From Lentimonas sp. CC4 (lineage in GTDB: Bacteria > Verrucomicrobiota > Verrucomicrobiia > Opitutales > Coraliomargaritaceae): 64,000 nt of DNA. The first letter of the stretch is position 1, and every line of letters starts with the position of its first letter. Made by a program: the position numbers and the translations under genes. Below are positions 1-9,181 of the stretch, piece by piece. The notes beneath the pieces are model-generated. The model saw only the letters and a list, made by a program, of their open reading frames with translations, had not been told where the DNA came from and ran no database searches. The DNA is taken from contig NZ_CACVBO010000001.1 of the NCBI RefSeq assembly GCF_902728235.1, positions 2,814,001 through 2,878,000 on the forward strand, given 5' to 3'.

Positions 1-1
1 A

Positions 2-553
2 TTCGAACTGCTCCTCAAGGGGCTAGACTTCGATGTGGTATCGGCGAAGACCTGCGGCGGCATGCCGGAAGTCGACGAAAATGGCTCAACCTTTGCGGCA
101 AACGCGCAGCTCAAAGCCGAGGCGCTACGGGCGCAGGCACCTGCCGATGCATGGGTAATGGCGGACGACTCCGGCCTCGAAGTCGATGCACTTGATGGCG
201 CACCAGGGATTTATTCTGCCCGCTACGCTGGTGTAGATGCCAGTGATGGTGACAATGTTGTCAAACTACTCGACGCCATAAAGGACGTGCCCAAAGAAGC
301 GCGCACTGCGCGCTTTCGTTGCGTGCTGTGTGTGATTGATCACGAAGGCTATATCACGCATTATGATGGCAGTTGCGAAGGACGTATCGATACGGAAGTG
401 CATGGCGACGGCGGCTTCGGCTACGATCCGATTTTCATTCCAGATGGCTATAGCGAGAGCTTCGCGCAACTCGGTGATTCGGTGAAGAGTCAACTCAGCC
501 ACCGCGCAAAAGCTGTCGAATGGATGCGCACGATTTTAGCGGAGCGCTCATAG
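2..553 (+). CDS. rdgB: RdgB/HAM1 non-canonical purine NTP pyrophosphatase (5' partial)
   Basis: Hydrolyses dITP, XTP and ITP to monophosphates in the cytosol, keeping deaminated purines out of DNA and RNA. The reading frame is already open at the first base of the window ([16 protein letters not shown]), so the first roughly 15-20 residues, including the SGNxxK nucleotide-binding motif expected at the N-terminus, lie outside. Visible family motifs are GGMPEVDE...[10 protein letters not shown] near the start, the metal-binding [11 protein letters not shown]...[10 protein letters not shown] stretch, and GGFGYDPIF with the C-terminal SHRAKA. A GTG at 35 is an internal valine codon and not a real start. 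It lies just upstream of rsmH on the same strand. Identification is firm; only the N-terminus is unseen. Confidence 0.95.
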   Translation, partial: FELLLKGLDFDVVSAKTCGGMPEVDENGSTFAANAQLKAEALRAQAPADAWVMADDSGLEVDALDGAPGIYSARYAGVDASDGDNVVKLLDAIKDVPKEARTARFRCVLCVIDHEGYITHYDGSCEGRIDTEVHGDGGFGYDPIFIPDGYSESFAQLGDSVKSQLSHRAKAVEWMRTILAERS

Positions 554-640
554 TGCTTCGGATCTACTAAATGTGTGGGTTTGGGCGGGAGGGCCGGCCT
601 CTGGGCTTGCCGCTTAAGAGACGCCGCGCATGTTTGGGGT

Positions 641-1684
641 ATGACAAGCGAAGAGACTCCTCAACCACACAAGCGCCGCGTGCGTTATAAGGGCAAGAAC
701 CCGCGTCGCTTTGAGGATAAATACAAAGAGCTCAACCCTGAGCGCTACGCAGATACGGTAGCGCATGTGCTCGCTGGTGGTAAAACACCTGCTGGGCAAC
801 ATGTGCCGATTATGGTCAGCGAAATTATGCAGGCACTTGCAGTCCAATCCGGTGAGCGTGCTGTCGATTGCACGCTTGGTTATGGTGGTCACTCGGCCGA
901 ACTCTTGAAAGCGGTGCAGCCCGGTGGTTGCTTGATCGGAGTCGATCAAGATCCCATTGAGTTGCCAAAGACAGAGGCGCGTCTGCGCTTGGCGGGTTTT
1001 CCAGAGGAATCTTTGCATTGCGAACGCACGAACTTTGTCGCCCTGCGGGGCGTGCTAGGGAAAGTCGGCTGGCACGAGGGTGCCGATGCCATTCTCGCCG
1101 ACCTAGGCGTATCTTCGATGCAGATCGACAATCCCGCACGCGGCTTCAGCTTTAAGCATGAGGGCCCGCTCGATATGCGAATGAATCCGAACAAGGGCAT
1201 ATCCGCTAGCACCTTGCTCGAAAAAATCGGCGAAGAAGCACTTGAGGCACTTTTACGTGAAAATGCGGATGAGCCCAACGCGGCAAGTTTGGCCACCGCG
1301 TTGGCTGGACAGGTATTTAAGACGACTGGAGCGCTTGCGCGTGCGATCGAGCAGATACTGCCCGAGTCCTTTGATGAAGATAAGGTAAAAGCCACGCAGC
1401 GCCGGGTTTTTCAAGCACTGCGTATTGAAGTGAACGACGAATTCAAGGTGCTCGATGGCTGGCTACGTGGGCTACCGAGTTGCCTTCGAACGGGCGGTCG
1501 AGTTGCCGTTCTAACCTTTCATAGTGGAGAAGATCGTCGTGTTAAAAAAGCATTCAAAGCGGGATTACAAGATGGGCTCTACAGCGCAATTAGTGAGGAG
1601 GTCATCCGTGCCTCCTTCGCTGAACAGCACGATAACCCGCGCGCCTCGTCAGCTAAACTGCGTTGGGCAGTGAAGGCGAGTTAG
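641..1684 (+). CDS. rsmH: 16S rRNA (cytosine1402-N4)-methyltransferase RsmH
   Basis: SAM-dependent enzyme that methylates N4 of C1402 in the P site of 16S rRNA. I start it at the ATG at 641 (MTSEETPQPHKRR): the frame stays open to 575, but that part runs through a repeat-like intergenic stretch (GGGAGGGCCGGCCTCTG) and has no family similarity. The family core begins near residue 54 (HVPIMVSEIM), followed by the SAM motif DCTLGYGGHS at 76-85, LADLGVSSMQID, RGFSFKHEGPLDMRM, and the C-terminal RVFQALRIEVNDE and LTFHSGEDR blocks. With 347 residues it is about 35 longer than the E. coli protein because of a basic, lysine/arginine-rich N-terminal extension. Most bacteria keep rsmH in the division/cell-wall cluster beside mraZ and ftsL; here neither is present. 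Confidence 0.95.
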   Translation: MTSEETPQPHKRRVRYKGKNPRRFEDKYKELNPERYADTVAHVLAGGKTPAGQHVPIMVSEIMQALAVQSGERAVDCTLGYGGHSAELLKAVQPGGCLIGVDQDPIELPKTEARLRLAGFPEESLHCERTNFVALRGVLGKVGWHEGADAILADLGVSSMQIDNPARGFSFKHEGPLDMRMNPNKGISASTLLEKIGEEALEALLRENADEPNAASLATALAGQVFKTTGALARAIEQILPESFDEDKVKATQRRVFQALRIEVNDEFKVLDGWLRGLPSCLRTGGRVAVLTFHSGEDRRVKKAFKAGLQDGLYSAISEEVIRASFAEQHDNPRASSAKLRWAVKAS

Positions 1685-1814
1685 AGCTGGGCGCATCAAG
1701 TATTGTGACTTTCAATATGGCGATCTGATCACCGAGAAGGCACAATCTTCTGGATCTTGAGATTGAAGTCGTAGGCGGCTTCCCGCTTGGAGGTAGTGGT
1801 TTCAAGGGCCGTGT

Positions 1815-1863
1815 CGGTCGAACACCTACATTCGACAGGCTCATGTCAGGCAAGGAACTCGAC
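1815..1863. repeat. Dispersed intergenic repeat, copy 1
   Basis: A 49-bp sequence recurring at 25576-25624 with two differences; the last 38 bp are identical in both copies. It contains TTCGACAGGCTC, which also forms the right arm (inverted) of the hairpin at 9459-9490. Both copies sit in noncoding spacers about 95-165 bp downstream of a gene end. The rest of the 1685-1953 spacer shows no gene. Confidence 0.7.
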
Positions 1864-1953
1864 TACGCTTTTCACCAATCATGATACGCGCCAGTATAGA
1901 GCGCGACAATGCGCATTAGTTAAAGTTTGAGTATTCTCGGAGAATCGCCGTTC

Positions 1954-3291
1954 TCAAAAATAATAGCCAAAGTTGATGTTGAATCGTGACTGCCAATCAT
2001 TGTCAGGGTTCGCGCCGAAGGTGGTGAATTCATCGCCGCCGACGAAGTAGTTGCCATTGGAGAAGGCGAGGTCGGTATAAATATACCAACCTCCTCTGGC
2101 CCATGCGGCCCCGAGGATAAAGAGATCGCTATCGTTGAAGCTGCCTTCTGTTTTCATTAGGCTGCTGTATTCCACATAGGGCGTAATTGAATCAAGCCAA
2201 TCGATGCGCGAGGTTTCATAGAAATAGCTGAGTGAGACCGCTGGAATCCAAGCCTCAGTAGCAACGGGCCAAGCGAAATTATAAGCACCTAGGTCGATCT
2301 CCTCGTCGGTCACGTCGCCTGATTGAACCTGACTTTTGCTCACGTCGTATTTGTAATAGGTGATTTGCGGTGTTAGTTTCCAGTTGTTCCATTGGAAGAT
2401 CGCATGCAGCGAACCCGCATAGAGTTCACCGTCATCCTGATCGCCATTGCTCTGCAGTTGTCCTGCCTGTAGCGAGGTGCCGAGGTCGGCATCAACCTCA
2501 CCCAAGGTAGTGGAGTAGATCGCGCGTAGGTTGAATTGATTGCGTTCTTCGTAGCCGTTTCCTGTTTCGTCGACAACGTCGTAGGAATAACGTGCGCTAT
2601 CTCGACTGGAGCCGCGTCCTTGCCACTCTGCCGAATAATAATATGCGAGGTCGATCGTCCAATCGCCAGGATGCGTCGTGTATTTAATGCCTAAGTCCAT
2701 GTCGTCCGCTAATCCGACATAATAATGCTGATCGAAGAACCAGCTCTGCGACACTCCGTAAGGGCTCGGGCCGAAGGGCACTCGGTTGAGTCCGACTTGC
2801 ACTTGCTTGTCATCTTCAAAGTTGTATCCTAACCATCCAGTGTGTAGGAAGTTGTAGCCGTCATAGAAACGATATTCAGCCTTACCAATGACGGGGCCAT
2901 TTACGTAATCGATATTGATACGGAAGGTGTCTAACTCGAAATTTCCACCATCACCTCCACGGCTTGGACCGTTTGAGTTTGGATAATCTCCGATGACATA
3001 GTTCGCGCGTATGGCGCCGCCGATTGTGAAATCTCCGATTTGTATCTTGGTTGGAGTTTTATCCTGCGCTGCGGTTAATTGGATTTCGGCTTGAGTGGCG
3101 CGCTCATTTGCCAGTGTTTCGTTGGTGGTTGCCACTTGGAGCGCGCTGCGAGCAGCAGCGAGTTCCTGCTCTAGTAGGCTCACTCGCTCGATGAGCTCTG
3201 CTTTGGTTTCGGCTTGGGCTGGCAGGCTAGATAATCCGATGAGTATCAGTAGGGCGATGAGGCATCGCTTGGAGGATTGTGTGAATCGCAT
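1954..3291 (-). CDS. Outer-membrane porin with N-terminal coiled coil
   Basis: Probably a beta-barrel porin of the outer membrane. Residues 1-27 form a signal peptide ending in AQA. Residues about 29-77 are a predicted coiled coil (ELIERVSLLEQELAAARSAL), as in porins that anchor to the periplasmic wall. From about residue 85 the chain is built of alternating aromatic/polar strands (IQIGDFTIGGAIRANYVIGD, GKAEYRFYDGYNFLHTGWLGY, ITYYKYDV) and ends in a terminal phenylalanine (FNINFGYYF), the usual barrel-assembly signal. It resembles phosphate-selective/OprO-P-like porins, but the substrate cannot be read. It begins 20 bp after the stop of the BCCT transporter upstream, so both are probably one transcript and may serve the same solute. 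Confidence 0.8.
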   Translation of the reverse strand: MRFTQSSKRCLIALLILIGLSSLPAQAETKAELIERVSLLEQELAAARSALQVATTNETLANERATQAEIQLTAAQDKTPTKIQIGDFTIGGAIRANYVIGDYPNSNGPSRGGDGGNFELDTFRINIDYVNGPVIGKAEYRFYDGYNFLHTGWLGYNFEDDKQVQVGLNRVPFGPSPYGVSQSWFFDQHYYVGLADDMDLGIKYTTHPGDWTIDLAYYYSAEWQGRGSSRDSARYSYDVVDETGNGYEERNQFNLRAIYSTTLGEVDADLGTSLQAGQLQSNGDQDDGELYAGSLHAIFQWNNWKLTPQITYYKYDVSKSQVQSGDVTDEEIDLGAYNFAWPVATEAWIPAVSLSYFYETSRIDWLDSITPYVEYSSLMKTEGSFNDSDLFILGAAWARGGWYIYTDLAFSNGNYFVGGDEFTTFGANPDNDWQSRFNINFGYYF

Positions 3292-3311
3292 ATGAGTTTC
3301 AGTTGAGTCGG

Positions 3312-5111
3312 TTATTGATCTGATTGTTTCGTCAGTAATTCATCGTGCACTTCGATGATCGCTTCGGTTATTTTATGTTCCGCATGCACATCTTCTAATT
3401 TATCTAGCACCGCATCTTCCATATAAGCTTCTTCGGAGAGGCCCATGTAGAGCGCGTAGACGACCAATAATAAAACGACGGTAAATGGTAAGCCTGTAGA
3501 GATCGAAGCGGTTTGCAAAATCGAAAGCCCGCCTCCAAGCAGTAGCACGGCAGCGATGACACCTTCCATGACCGCCCAAAATACGCGCTGTGGCACGGGA
3601 GATTTCAATTTTCCACCAGATGTTAAGTGGTCGACGACCAGTGAGCCCGAGTCTGACGAAGTGACGAAAAATACTGTCACGAGCACAATGCCGACCATCG
3701 ACAGCACTGTGGAGAAGTTGAAGTATTCCAGCATCGCGAATAGTGCCGTGGATACGTTTTCGCTGACTGCTCCGAAAATATTGGCTTCGCCGCTGGCCTG
3801 TAGACTAATCGCTGAACCGCCCAGAACGGACATCCAGATAAAGGATAGAATCGTTGGGACTATCATCACACCGAGGATAAACTCACGCACGGTGCGGCCT
3901 TTGGAAATACGAGCGATGAACATGCCGACGAAAGGCGACCAAGATACCCACCATGCCCAATAGAAAATGGTCCATGAACCTTGCCAATTCGTATCGCGGA
4001 ATGTTTCCGTCCACATGCTCATTTCGGGCAGATTCTCAATGTAGAATCCGATGCTCTGCGTAAATCCGCTTAGAATATAAATGGTCGGTCCAGCTATGAG
4101 TAGAAATAATAAGAACAGCGCCGCGAGTCCCATATTGAGTTCGCTCAGTCGCTTCACTCCCTTGTCCAAGCCTGTCATGACAGACGCCGTTGCAAAGCCA
4201 GTGATCACGACGATTAGTAACACTTGCACGTTTGTGCTGATCGAGACATCGAAGAGGTAATTAAGGCCGGCGTTGATTTGCGTGACCCCCAAGCCCAACG
4301 ATGTGGCGAGGCCCATTAACGTTGCCAGCACTGACAGCACGTCGATTGCATTTCCCCAGAAACCATAGATGCGATCACCGAGAATCGGGTAGAAAATGGA
4401 GCGAATGGTGAGCGGAAGGCCACGATTATAGGCAAAGAATGCTAATCCCAGCCCGACGATTGCATAGATCGCCCATGGGTGTAATCCCCAATGGAAAAAA
4501 GTGGTTCCCATCGCCGCTTGAGCTGCTTCTGGAGTGTTGCCTTCGATGCCATTAAACATGGGTGAAGGCGAGTCGTAGTGATATATCGGCTCCCCCACAC
4601 TCCAAAACATTAGCCCAATGCCCATACCAGCGCTCAAAAGCATGGCATACCATGCGGCTGTTGAGAATTCAGGCTTCGCCTTATTACCGCCTATCCGGAT
4701 TCTTCCAAGACGACTAAATGCAAAGAATGCTGCCGCCACGATAAATACGTTTGCCGACAGGATAAAAAACCATCCGAAATTCATAGAGATCCAAGCCAAC
4801 ATACCATCGGCAGTGCTGGCTGCTTGGTCTTTAAACATGATCGTTAGGACGATGAAGATCGTCAAAATAAAGACCGATGCAAAAGTGACTTGAGGATGTA
4901 TGTCGAAGCCGAATCCATTCCAGTTTCGATCGCCCGGTTCGCGCGAGGGTTCACCGTCCAGGAGCGTAGCGGTCGGGCGAATTTGAAGCCCACGAAATTT
5001 TTCGCGCTCTTCAATCGCTTTTTTACGAGCGACTTTTTCAGCATGATGCAGCTTTTCTGCCAGCGTCCGCTTCTCAGCCCCTTTCAGGGATGTTTGCTTT
5101 TTATCTTTCAT
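3312..5111 (-). CDS. BCCT family betaine/choline/carnitine transporter
   Basis: Inner-membrane secondary transporter for a quaternary ammonium solute such as glycine betaine, choline or carnitine, typically sodium- or proton-coupled. Twelve hydrophobic segments are visible. The family glycine stretch GMGIGLMFWSVGEPIYHY and the tryptophan-rich signature TIFYWAWWVSWSPFVGMFIA (followed by ARISKGRTVREF) are both intact; these form the substrate path. I start it at MKDKKQTSLKG (5111); an upstream start at 5180 adds 23 residues without family features. The roughly 60-residue charged N-terminal tail and about 40-residue acidic C-terminal tail are cytosolic. It is the first gene of a likely operon with the porin downstream. 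Osmoprotection in a marine cell is the natural role, but no regulator or choline oxidase is adjacent. Confidence 0.93.
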   Translation of the reverse strand: MKDKKQTSLKGAEKRTLAEKLHHAEKVARKKAIEEREKFRGLQIRPTATLLDGEPSREPGDRNWNGFGFDIHPQVTFASVFILTIFIVLTIMFKDQAASTADGMLAWISMNFGWFFILSANVFIVAAAFFAFSRLGRIRIGGNKAKPEFSTAAWYAMLLSAGMGIGLMFWSVGEPIYHYDSPSPMFNGIEGNTPEAAQAAMGTTFFHWGLHPWAIYAIVGLGLAFFAYNRGLPLTIRSIFYPILGDRIYGFWGNAIDVLSVLATLMGLATSLGLGVTQINAGLNYLFDVSISTNVQVLLIVVITGFATASVMTGLDKGVKRLSELNMGLAALFLLFLLIAGPTIYILSGFTQSIGFYIENLPEMSMWTETFRDTNWQGSWTIFYWAWWVSWSPFVGMFIARISKGRTVREFILGVMIVPTILSFIWMSVLGGSAISLQASGEANIFGAVSENVSTALFAMLEYFNFSTVLSMVGIVLVTVFFVTSSDSGSLVVDHLTSGGKLKSPVPQRVFWAVMEGVIAAVLLLGGGLSILQTASISTGLPFTVVLLLVVYALYMGLSEEAYMEDAVLDKLEDVHAEHKITEAIIEVHDELLTKQSDQ

Positions 5112-5547
5112 GTCAATATTTTGAATGTTTGTGAGTGGTGATCCTACTTCCACATTTTGAAATAGGGCACCACGTGCCACTTAGATGTTGTCGCAAAAGC
5201 ATCGTCACCATTGAGGATGACGATTTATGCGTGCTGCTATCATTGCGCAGAACTCCCTTTAACACTGGTAGAACCAGCCAAACCGTCGGGCATAATCGAG
5301 CCATTTTGTGGACACACTGAAAAGTGTTGTCTGCCCATAGCTCGCCTATGCGAACACCTAATAAATGGCGCTCGTCTGTCTCTACCTTCGCCATTGCGTG
5401 AGGTTCGGACTGTTTTAAATAAAAGACGGAATTAAGACTAAGTTAAATGGGTTCGTAGGGAAACGTGTGTTTCAGACTAGATGCTCTATCAAACAGGCGG
5501 ATAAGGACTTTGCAACCCTCATCATCTGCCGATCTTAGATCAGAAGC
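5112..5547. other. Intergenic region, 436 bp, no gene seen
   Basis: Spacer between the start of the BCCT transporter and the end of the UPF0316 gene, both on the minus strand. Open frames here are short, lack ribosome binding sites and resemble nothing I know. It should hold the BCCT promoter, but I cannot place one with confidence. Confidence 0.5.
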
Positions 5548-6126
5548 TCATTTTCGCTTAATGATTCCACCCACGAATGCGGACTCTGGTCCGGCCATTT
5601 GATTGCCAAATCGCCGAACTCTAGTCGGAGTTTCGCAGAGATAGAAAACTTCAGGGTCGATGCTCTGCACGAGCTGCAGCGCTCGCGTCAATAGCTTGCG
5701 CTCGCAGACAATCTGTAGTTCGGAGACGGGGCCAGTGGCTCCTGTGCCCTCAAATTGTGTCACACGAAAACCGTCTGCTCGCAGCACTTGTTGTATCTTT
5801 TCGGCGTTTTTTCCAGTAATTACGCGTAGGACGGCGTGCCCGAGTGCAAGCTTGCGCTCCAGAATAATGCCGACGACATTGCCTGTGGAAAAGCCGAGCG
5901 CATAAAAGATGAGTAGCCATGGTCGGGCGAGCACGGTATTGACCACGGTCGCAATTACGATCAACCAGATCGTCACTTCGAATAGTCCCAAGACAAATGC
6001 CAGATAGACGCGACCTTGCACTGTCGCGATCATCCGTATCGTGCCGATCGATACATCCAGCACTCTTGAGAGAAAAACAATAAATGCGAGCACTCCAAAA
6101 GGGAGATCGTTAAAATCAAGTTCCAT
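5548..6126 (-). CDS. UPF0316 family membrane protein (DUF5698/DUF2179)
   Basis: Inner-membrane protein of unknown function. The first about 95 residues carry three to four membrane segments with the family pattern RVLDVSIGTIRMIATVQGR and a glycine-rich segment LGFSTGNVVGIILERKLALG, typical of DUF5698. Residues about 100-165 form the soluble DUF2179 part (VLRVITGKNAEKIQQVLRAD, VYFLCETP-like VFYLCETP), a fold with a ferredoxin-like core found on many bacterial membrane proteins. At 192 residues it matches the usual UPF0316 length. It is transcribed away from the glutaminase gene across a 180-bp divergent spacer. No role can be assigned from context. Confidence 0.85.
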   Translation of the reverse strand: MELDFNDLPFGVLAFIVFLSRVLDVSIGTIRMIATVQGRVYLAFVLGLFEVTIWLIVIATVVNTVLARPWLLIFYALGFSTGNVVGIILERKLALGHAVLRVITGKNAEKIQQVLRADGFRVTQFEGTGATGPVSELQIVCERKLLTRALQLVQSIDPEVFYLCETPTRVRRFGNQMAGPESAFVGGIIKRK

Positions 6127-6305
6127 GAATGTCCGAAGCTATGCTGATGTGCATGTGTATGCCAAGGAGCAATCTACATCGATCGACCCATACCTATCGA
6201 TGGTTTAAGCGCCGGATGCTTTAATCATTCACTCTTTGTTGTCAGCGTTTACAATGATGATGTTTTGACTTTGCCTTAGACTTGAAGGAGTCGTATGCTT
6301 GTCAC

Positions 6306-7457
6306 ATGAGAATTGCATTTAAACTTCGTCGTATTTCACTTCAAGCAATATGCACCTTGGGGGTGCTTCCGCTGCTTTGCGCTCAATTCGTTCAAGCTGC
6401 TTCGGCACTCGATTTCATCAATGCCGTAACTGAAGAGTTGAACGGGCCAGTCGTGGTCGAAGACGTCACTTCTTCCGACCCTGTGGCGCCCGTAGCACCT
6501 GTGGCACCTGTGGCGGCCGAAACACATCGACTGCAGCAAGTGGTGGATGCGGCTTACCATAAATATAAAAATTTGAATGAAGGTGCGAATGCGGATTACA
6601 TTCCAATTCTAACGACAGTGCCGAGTGATCTCTTTGGTATCGTGATCGCCACTCGAGAGGGACAACTGTATACCGTCGGAGATATCGATTACAAATTCTC
6701 GATTCAATCGGTCTCCAAGCCCTTTACTGCAGCGCTCGTGATGCAGGAGCAGAGCCCTGAAGCCTTACTCGAAAAAATCGGAGTGGAACCCACGGGCCTA
6801 CCGTTTAACTCTAAAATGGCTCTGGAGCTCTACCCAGCGCGCAGCGTCAATCCACTGGTGAATGCCGGTGCGATCGCTGCTGTGAGTCTGGTTGAGGCGA
6901 ATGGCGAGCAGCAACGTTGGTCACGCGTGCACCGTAACCTTGAATTATTCGCTGGAGCCGATCTGCCGCTGTTGGAAGCTGTCTATCAATCAGAATATGA
7001 TACCGCATGGAGCAACCGTGGTATCGCTAACTTGCTGTATAATTACGGACGGCTTTACTGTGCACCAGAAGAAGCGCTACGCGTTTATACCAAACAATGC
7101 TCCGTCGGCGTCAGCGCTAAAGATCTAGCAATCATGGGAGCGACACTCGCCAATAGTGGAACCAACCCGTTGAGCAATCTAAAGGTGCTCGATGCGAAAC
7201 ATGTCCCAGAGTTACTTGCGCTAATGGCAACTGCTGGATTTTACGATGAATCTGGAGAGTGGATGTTTTCCGCTGGTTTGCCAGCCAAGACGGGAGTCGG
7301 TGGCGGCATCGTCGCAGTCGTGCCAGGCAAGTTTGCAATCGCCGCCTTTTCGCCGCGTTTGAACGAGGCCGGAAACTCCATCAAAGCCATGAAAGCGATT
7401 CGCTATATCGCTGGTGAACTCGGTGTCGGCCTCTATGGGGCAAACCCAGAAGACTGA
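6306..7457 (+). CDS. glsA: Glutaminase with export signal
   Basis: Deamidates L-glutamine to glutamate and ammonia; serine-dependent, related in fold to beta-lactamases and not the asparaginase type. The SxxK catalytic motif is S135-V-S-K138 in FSIQSVSKPF, and the family blocks NPLVNAGAI, NRGIANLLYNYGRL, and AKTGVGGGIVAVVPG are present. I start at MRIAFKLRR (6306), which gives a clear signal peptide ending near FVQAASA; an AAGGAG lies 15 bases upstream. Between signal and enzyme is a linker with a short VAP repeat (VAPVAPVAPVAA, residues about 62-73). Typical glutaminases of this family are cytosolic and about 308 residues, so the exported form is unusual and suggests glutamine hydrolysis in the periplasm. 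Confidence 0.92.
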   Translation: MRIAFKLRRISLQAICTLGVLPLLCAQFVQAASALDFINAVTEELNGPVVVEDVTSSDPVAPVAPVAPVAAETHRLQQVVDAAYHKYKNLNEGANADYIPILTTVPSDLFGIVIATREGQLYTVGDIDYKFSIQSVSKPFTAALVMQEQSPEALLEKIGVEPTGLPFNSKMALELYPARSVNPLVNAGAIAAVSLVEANGEQQRWSRVHRNLELFAGADLPLLEAVYQSEYDTAWSNRGIANLLYNYGRLYCAPEEALRVYTKQCSVGVSAKDLAIMGATLANSGTNPLSNLKVLDAKHVPELLALMATAGFYDESGEWMFSAGLPAKTGVGGGIVAVVPGKFAIAAFSPRLNEAGNSIKAMKAIRYIAGELGVGLYGANPED

Positions 7458-7467
7458 GTTGCTTTTG

Positions 7468-7551
7468 GGGAGGGACGCTTCTGCGCCGTTCGCCGAGCTT
7501 CAGCACAGAACTAAAGCACCAGCACGCTGCAAGACGAAGCTCGTCCCTCCC
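7468..7551. repeat. Palindromic GGGAGGG/CCCTCCC intergenic repeat
   Basis: An 84-bp element bounded by GGGAGGG and its inverse CCCTCCC, with inner matches GCGCCG, CGCCGAGC, AAGACGA and GCTCGTCCCTCCC shared with the tandem array at 42641-43004. It follows the glutaminase stop by 10 bp and faces the end of the putP-like gene, so it lies between convergent genes. It may fold into a large hairpin in RNA. Confidence 0.7.
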
Positions 7552-7687
7552 GAATGGGTTGAGCTAAAAATCAAGATTCTTGATGCGTGACGGTATCGCA
7601 GGAGAAGCATGCACGGTTTCATCGCACTCGGCATGGCTCTGTATGAAATGATAACCTACAGCAGTTCCACTGAATGACGCTGACTCT

Positions 7688-9181
7688 TTAATCTCGCGGG
7701 ATAGGACGAAACTCGCCCTCGGTGTGCGTCCTGCGACTGACTAGCACGATGGCCAGCCAAGCGAGTATGAACCCCGGGATAATTTCGTAGATGCCAGGGC
7801 CACCCAGAAAGGAACTGCTCCAGCCCATATTGATCCAGGCGATCACCGTCACGGCACCTGTGAGCATACCAGCGACTGCGCCTGTCCCGGACATTTTCTT
7901 CCATGTCAGTGATAGGATGATCAATGGACCAAAGGCTGCGCCAAACCCCGCCCAAGCATTGGACACAAGTTTCAAAATTTGAGAATTAGGATCGTCGGCC
8001 ATGAGTGCAGCAATCACCCCAACCAACACCACGCTGACTCTACCGACTGTGACCAGGTGCCCTTGGCTCGCTTTCTTATTCATGAACAATCGATAGAAAT
8101 CCTCCGTGAGCGATGAGGAGGAGACGAGCAATTGACTCGAGATCGTTGACATAATCGCGGCTAGCAATGCGGCATAAAGGCAACCAGTGATCAGTGGATG
8201 AAAGAGTAAATTGGCCAGCACGATGAAAATCGTTTCACCATCACTGATGGTGATGCCACTGCGCTCAACATAAGCGCGTCCTAAGATGCCTATACCGACC
8301 GCACCGAGTAGCGAGATGAACATCCAACTCATTCCGATATTACGAGCTTTGGCTACATCTGCCACTGAGCGAACCGCCATGAAGCGGACGATGATGTGGG
8401 GTTGTCCGAAGTAACCGAGTCCCCAGCCGACAGCCGATAGAAACCCAAAGAAAGTCAGTCCGTCGAACAGTGATAAATAGTGCGGATCAATCGCATTCAA
8501 TTGCTCGACAGTTGTAACGAGTCCATCGTTTTGGCCAGTGGTGAGAATGACTAGTGGCATGATCACTAGCGCCAGCATCATGATGCAGCCTTGGACGAAG
8601 TCAGTTAGGCTAACCGCCATGAATCCTCCGATGACTGTATAGACCAGGACAACACCTAGCGTGAACCAAACGCCGAACGTATAGTCGCTCATAAAGCTCA
8701 AATTGATCAGATCACCAAATGCGCTTGCAAATAATTTGCCTCCACCAACGAGGCCTGAGGCTGTGTAAACGACGAAGAACACTACGACGATCACCGCCGA
8801 AACCGTGCGTAGCGACATCGCCTTAGAGGGGAATCGGTTGGCTAAGAACTGTGGGATGGTCAGCGCATTGTCATAGCGTTCCGTTTGTTCGCGCAGGCGT
8901 GGTGCTACCACCATCCAATTTAGCCACGCACCGACCAATAGGCCGATTCCGATCCACGCCTCAATCAACCCGGCCGCAAAGAGCGCTCCGGGTAGTCCCA
9001 GTAACAGCCACCCGGACATGTCGGACGCGCCCGCAGATAAGGCCGCCACTGCAGGGTGCAATTGCCGCCCACCTAGCATGTATTCTTCAGAACTAGAGGT
9101 TGATTTTCTCGCAGCGTAAAAGCCGATCGCGATCATCAAACCGAAATATAAAAAGAGACTGATCCAAATGCCAACTTCCAT
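7688..9181 (-). CDS. putP: Sodium/proline symporter PutP
   Basis: Inner-membrane sodium:solute symporter (SSS family), most likely taking up L-proline with sodium. The start at MEVGIWISLF (9181) gives 497 residues, close to the 502 of E. coli PutP; the frame remains open to 9247 but the extra 22 residues are not conserved. The PutP-type SAGASDMSGWLLLGLPGAL motif near residue 45-63, the sodium-site region around TASGLVGGGKLFASAF, and the GWGLGYFGQPHIIVRFMAVRS segment are all intact. About thirteen hydrophobic segments are visible. No proline dehydrogenase is nearby, so proline may serve as an osmolyte here as the BCCT gene 2.5 kb away suggests, or as a nutrient. Confidence 0.92.
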   Translation of the reverse strand: MEVGIWISLFLYFGLMIAIGFYAARKSTSSSEEYMLGGRQLHPAVAALSAGASDMSGWLLLGLPGALFAAGLIEAWIGIGLLVGAWLNWMVVAPRLREQTERYDNALTIPQFLANRFPSKAMSLRTVSAVIVVVFFVVYTASGLVGGGKLFASAFGDLINLSFMSDYTFGVWFTLGVVLVYTVIGGFMAVSLTDFVQGCIMMLALVIMPLVILTTGQNDGLVTTVEQLNAIDPHYLSLFDGLTFFGFLSAVGWGLGYFGQPHIIVRFMAVRSVADVAKARNIGMSWMFISLLGAVGIGILGRAYVERSGITISDGETIFIVLANLLFHPLITGCLYAALLAAIMSTISSQLLVSSSSLTEDFYRLFMNKKASQGHLVTVGRVSVVLVGVIAALMADDPNSQILKLVSNAWAGFGAAFGPLIILSLTWKKMSGTGAVAGMLTGAVTVIAWINMGWSSSFLGGPGIYEIIPGFILAWLAIVLVSRRTHTEGEFRPIPRD

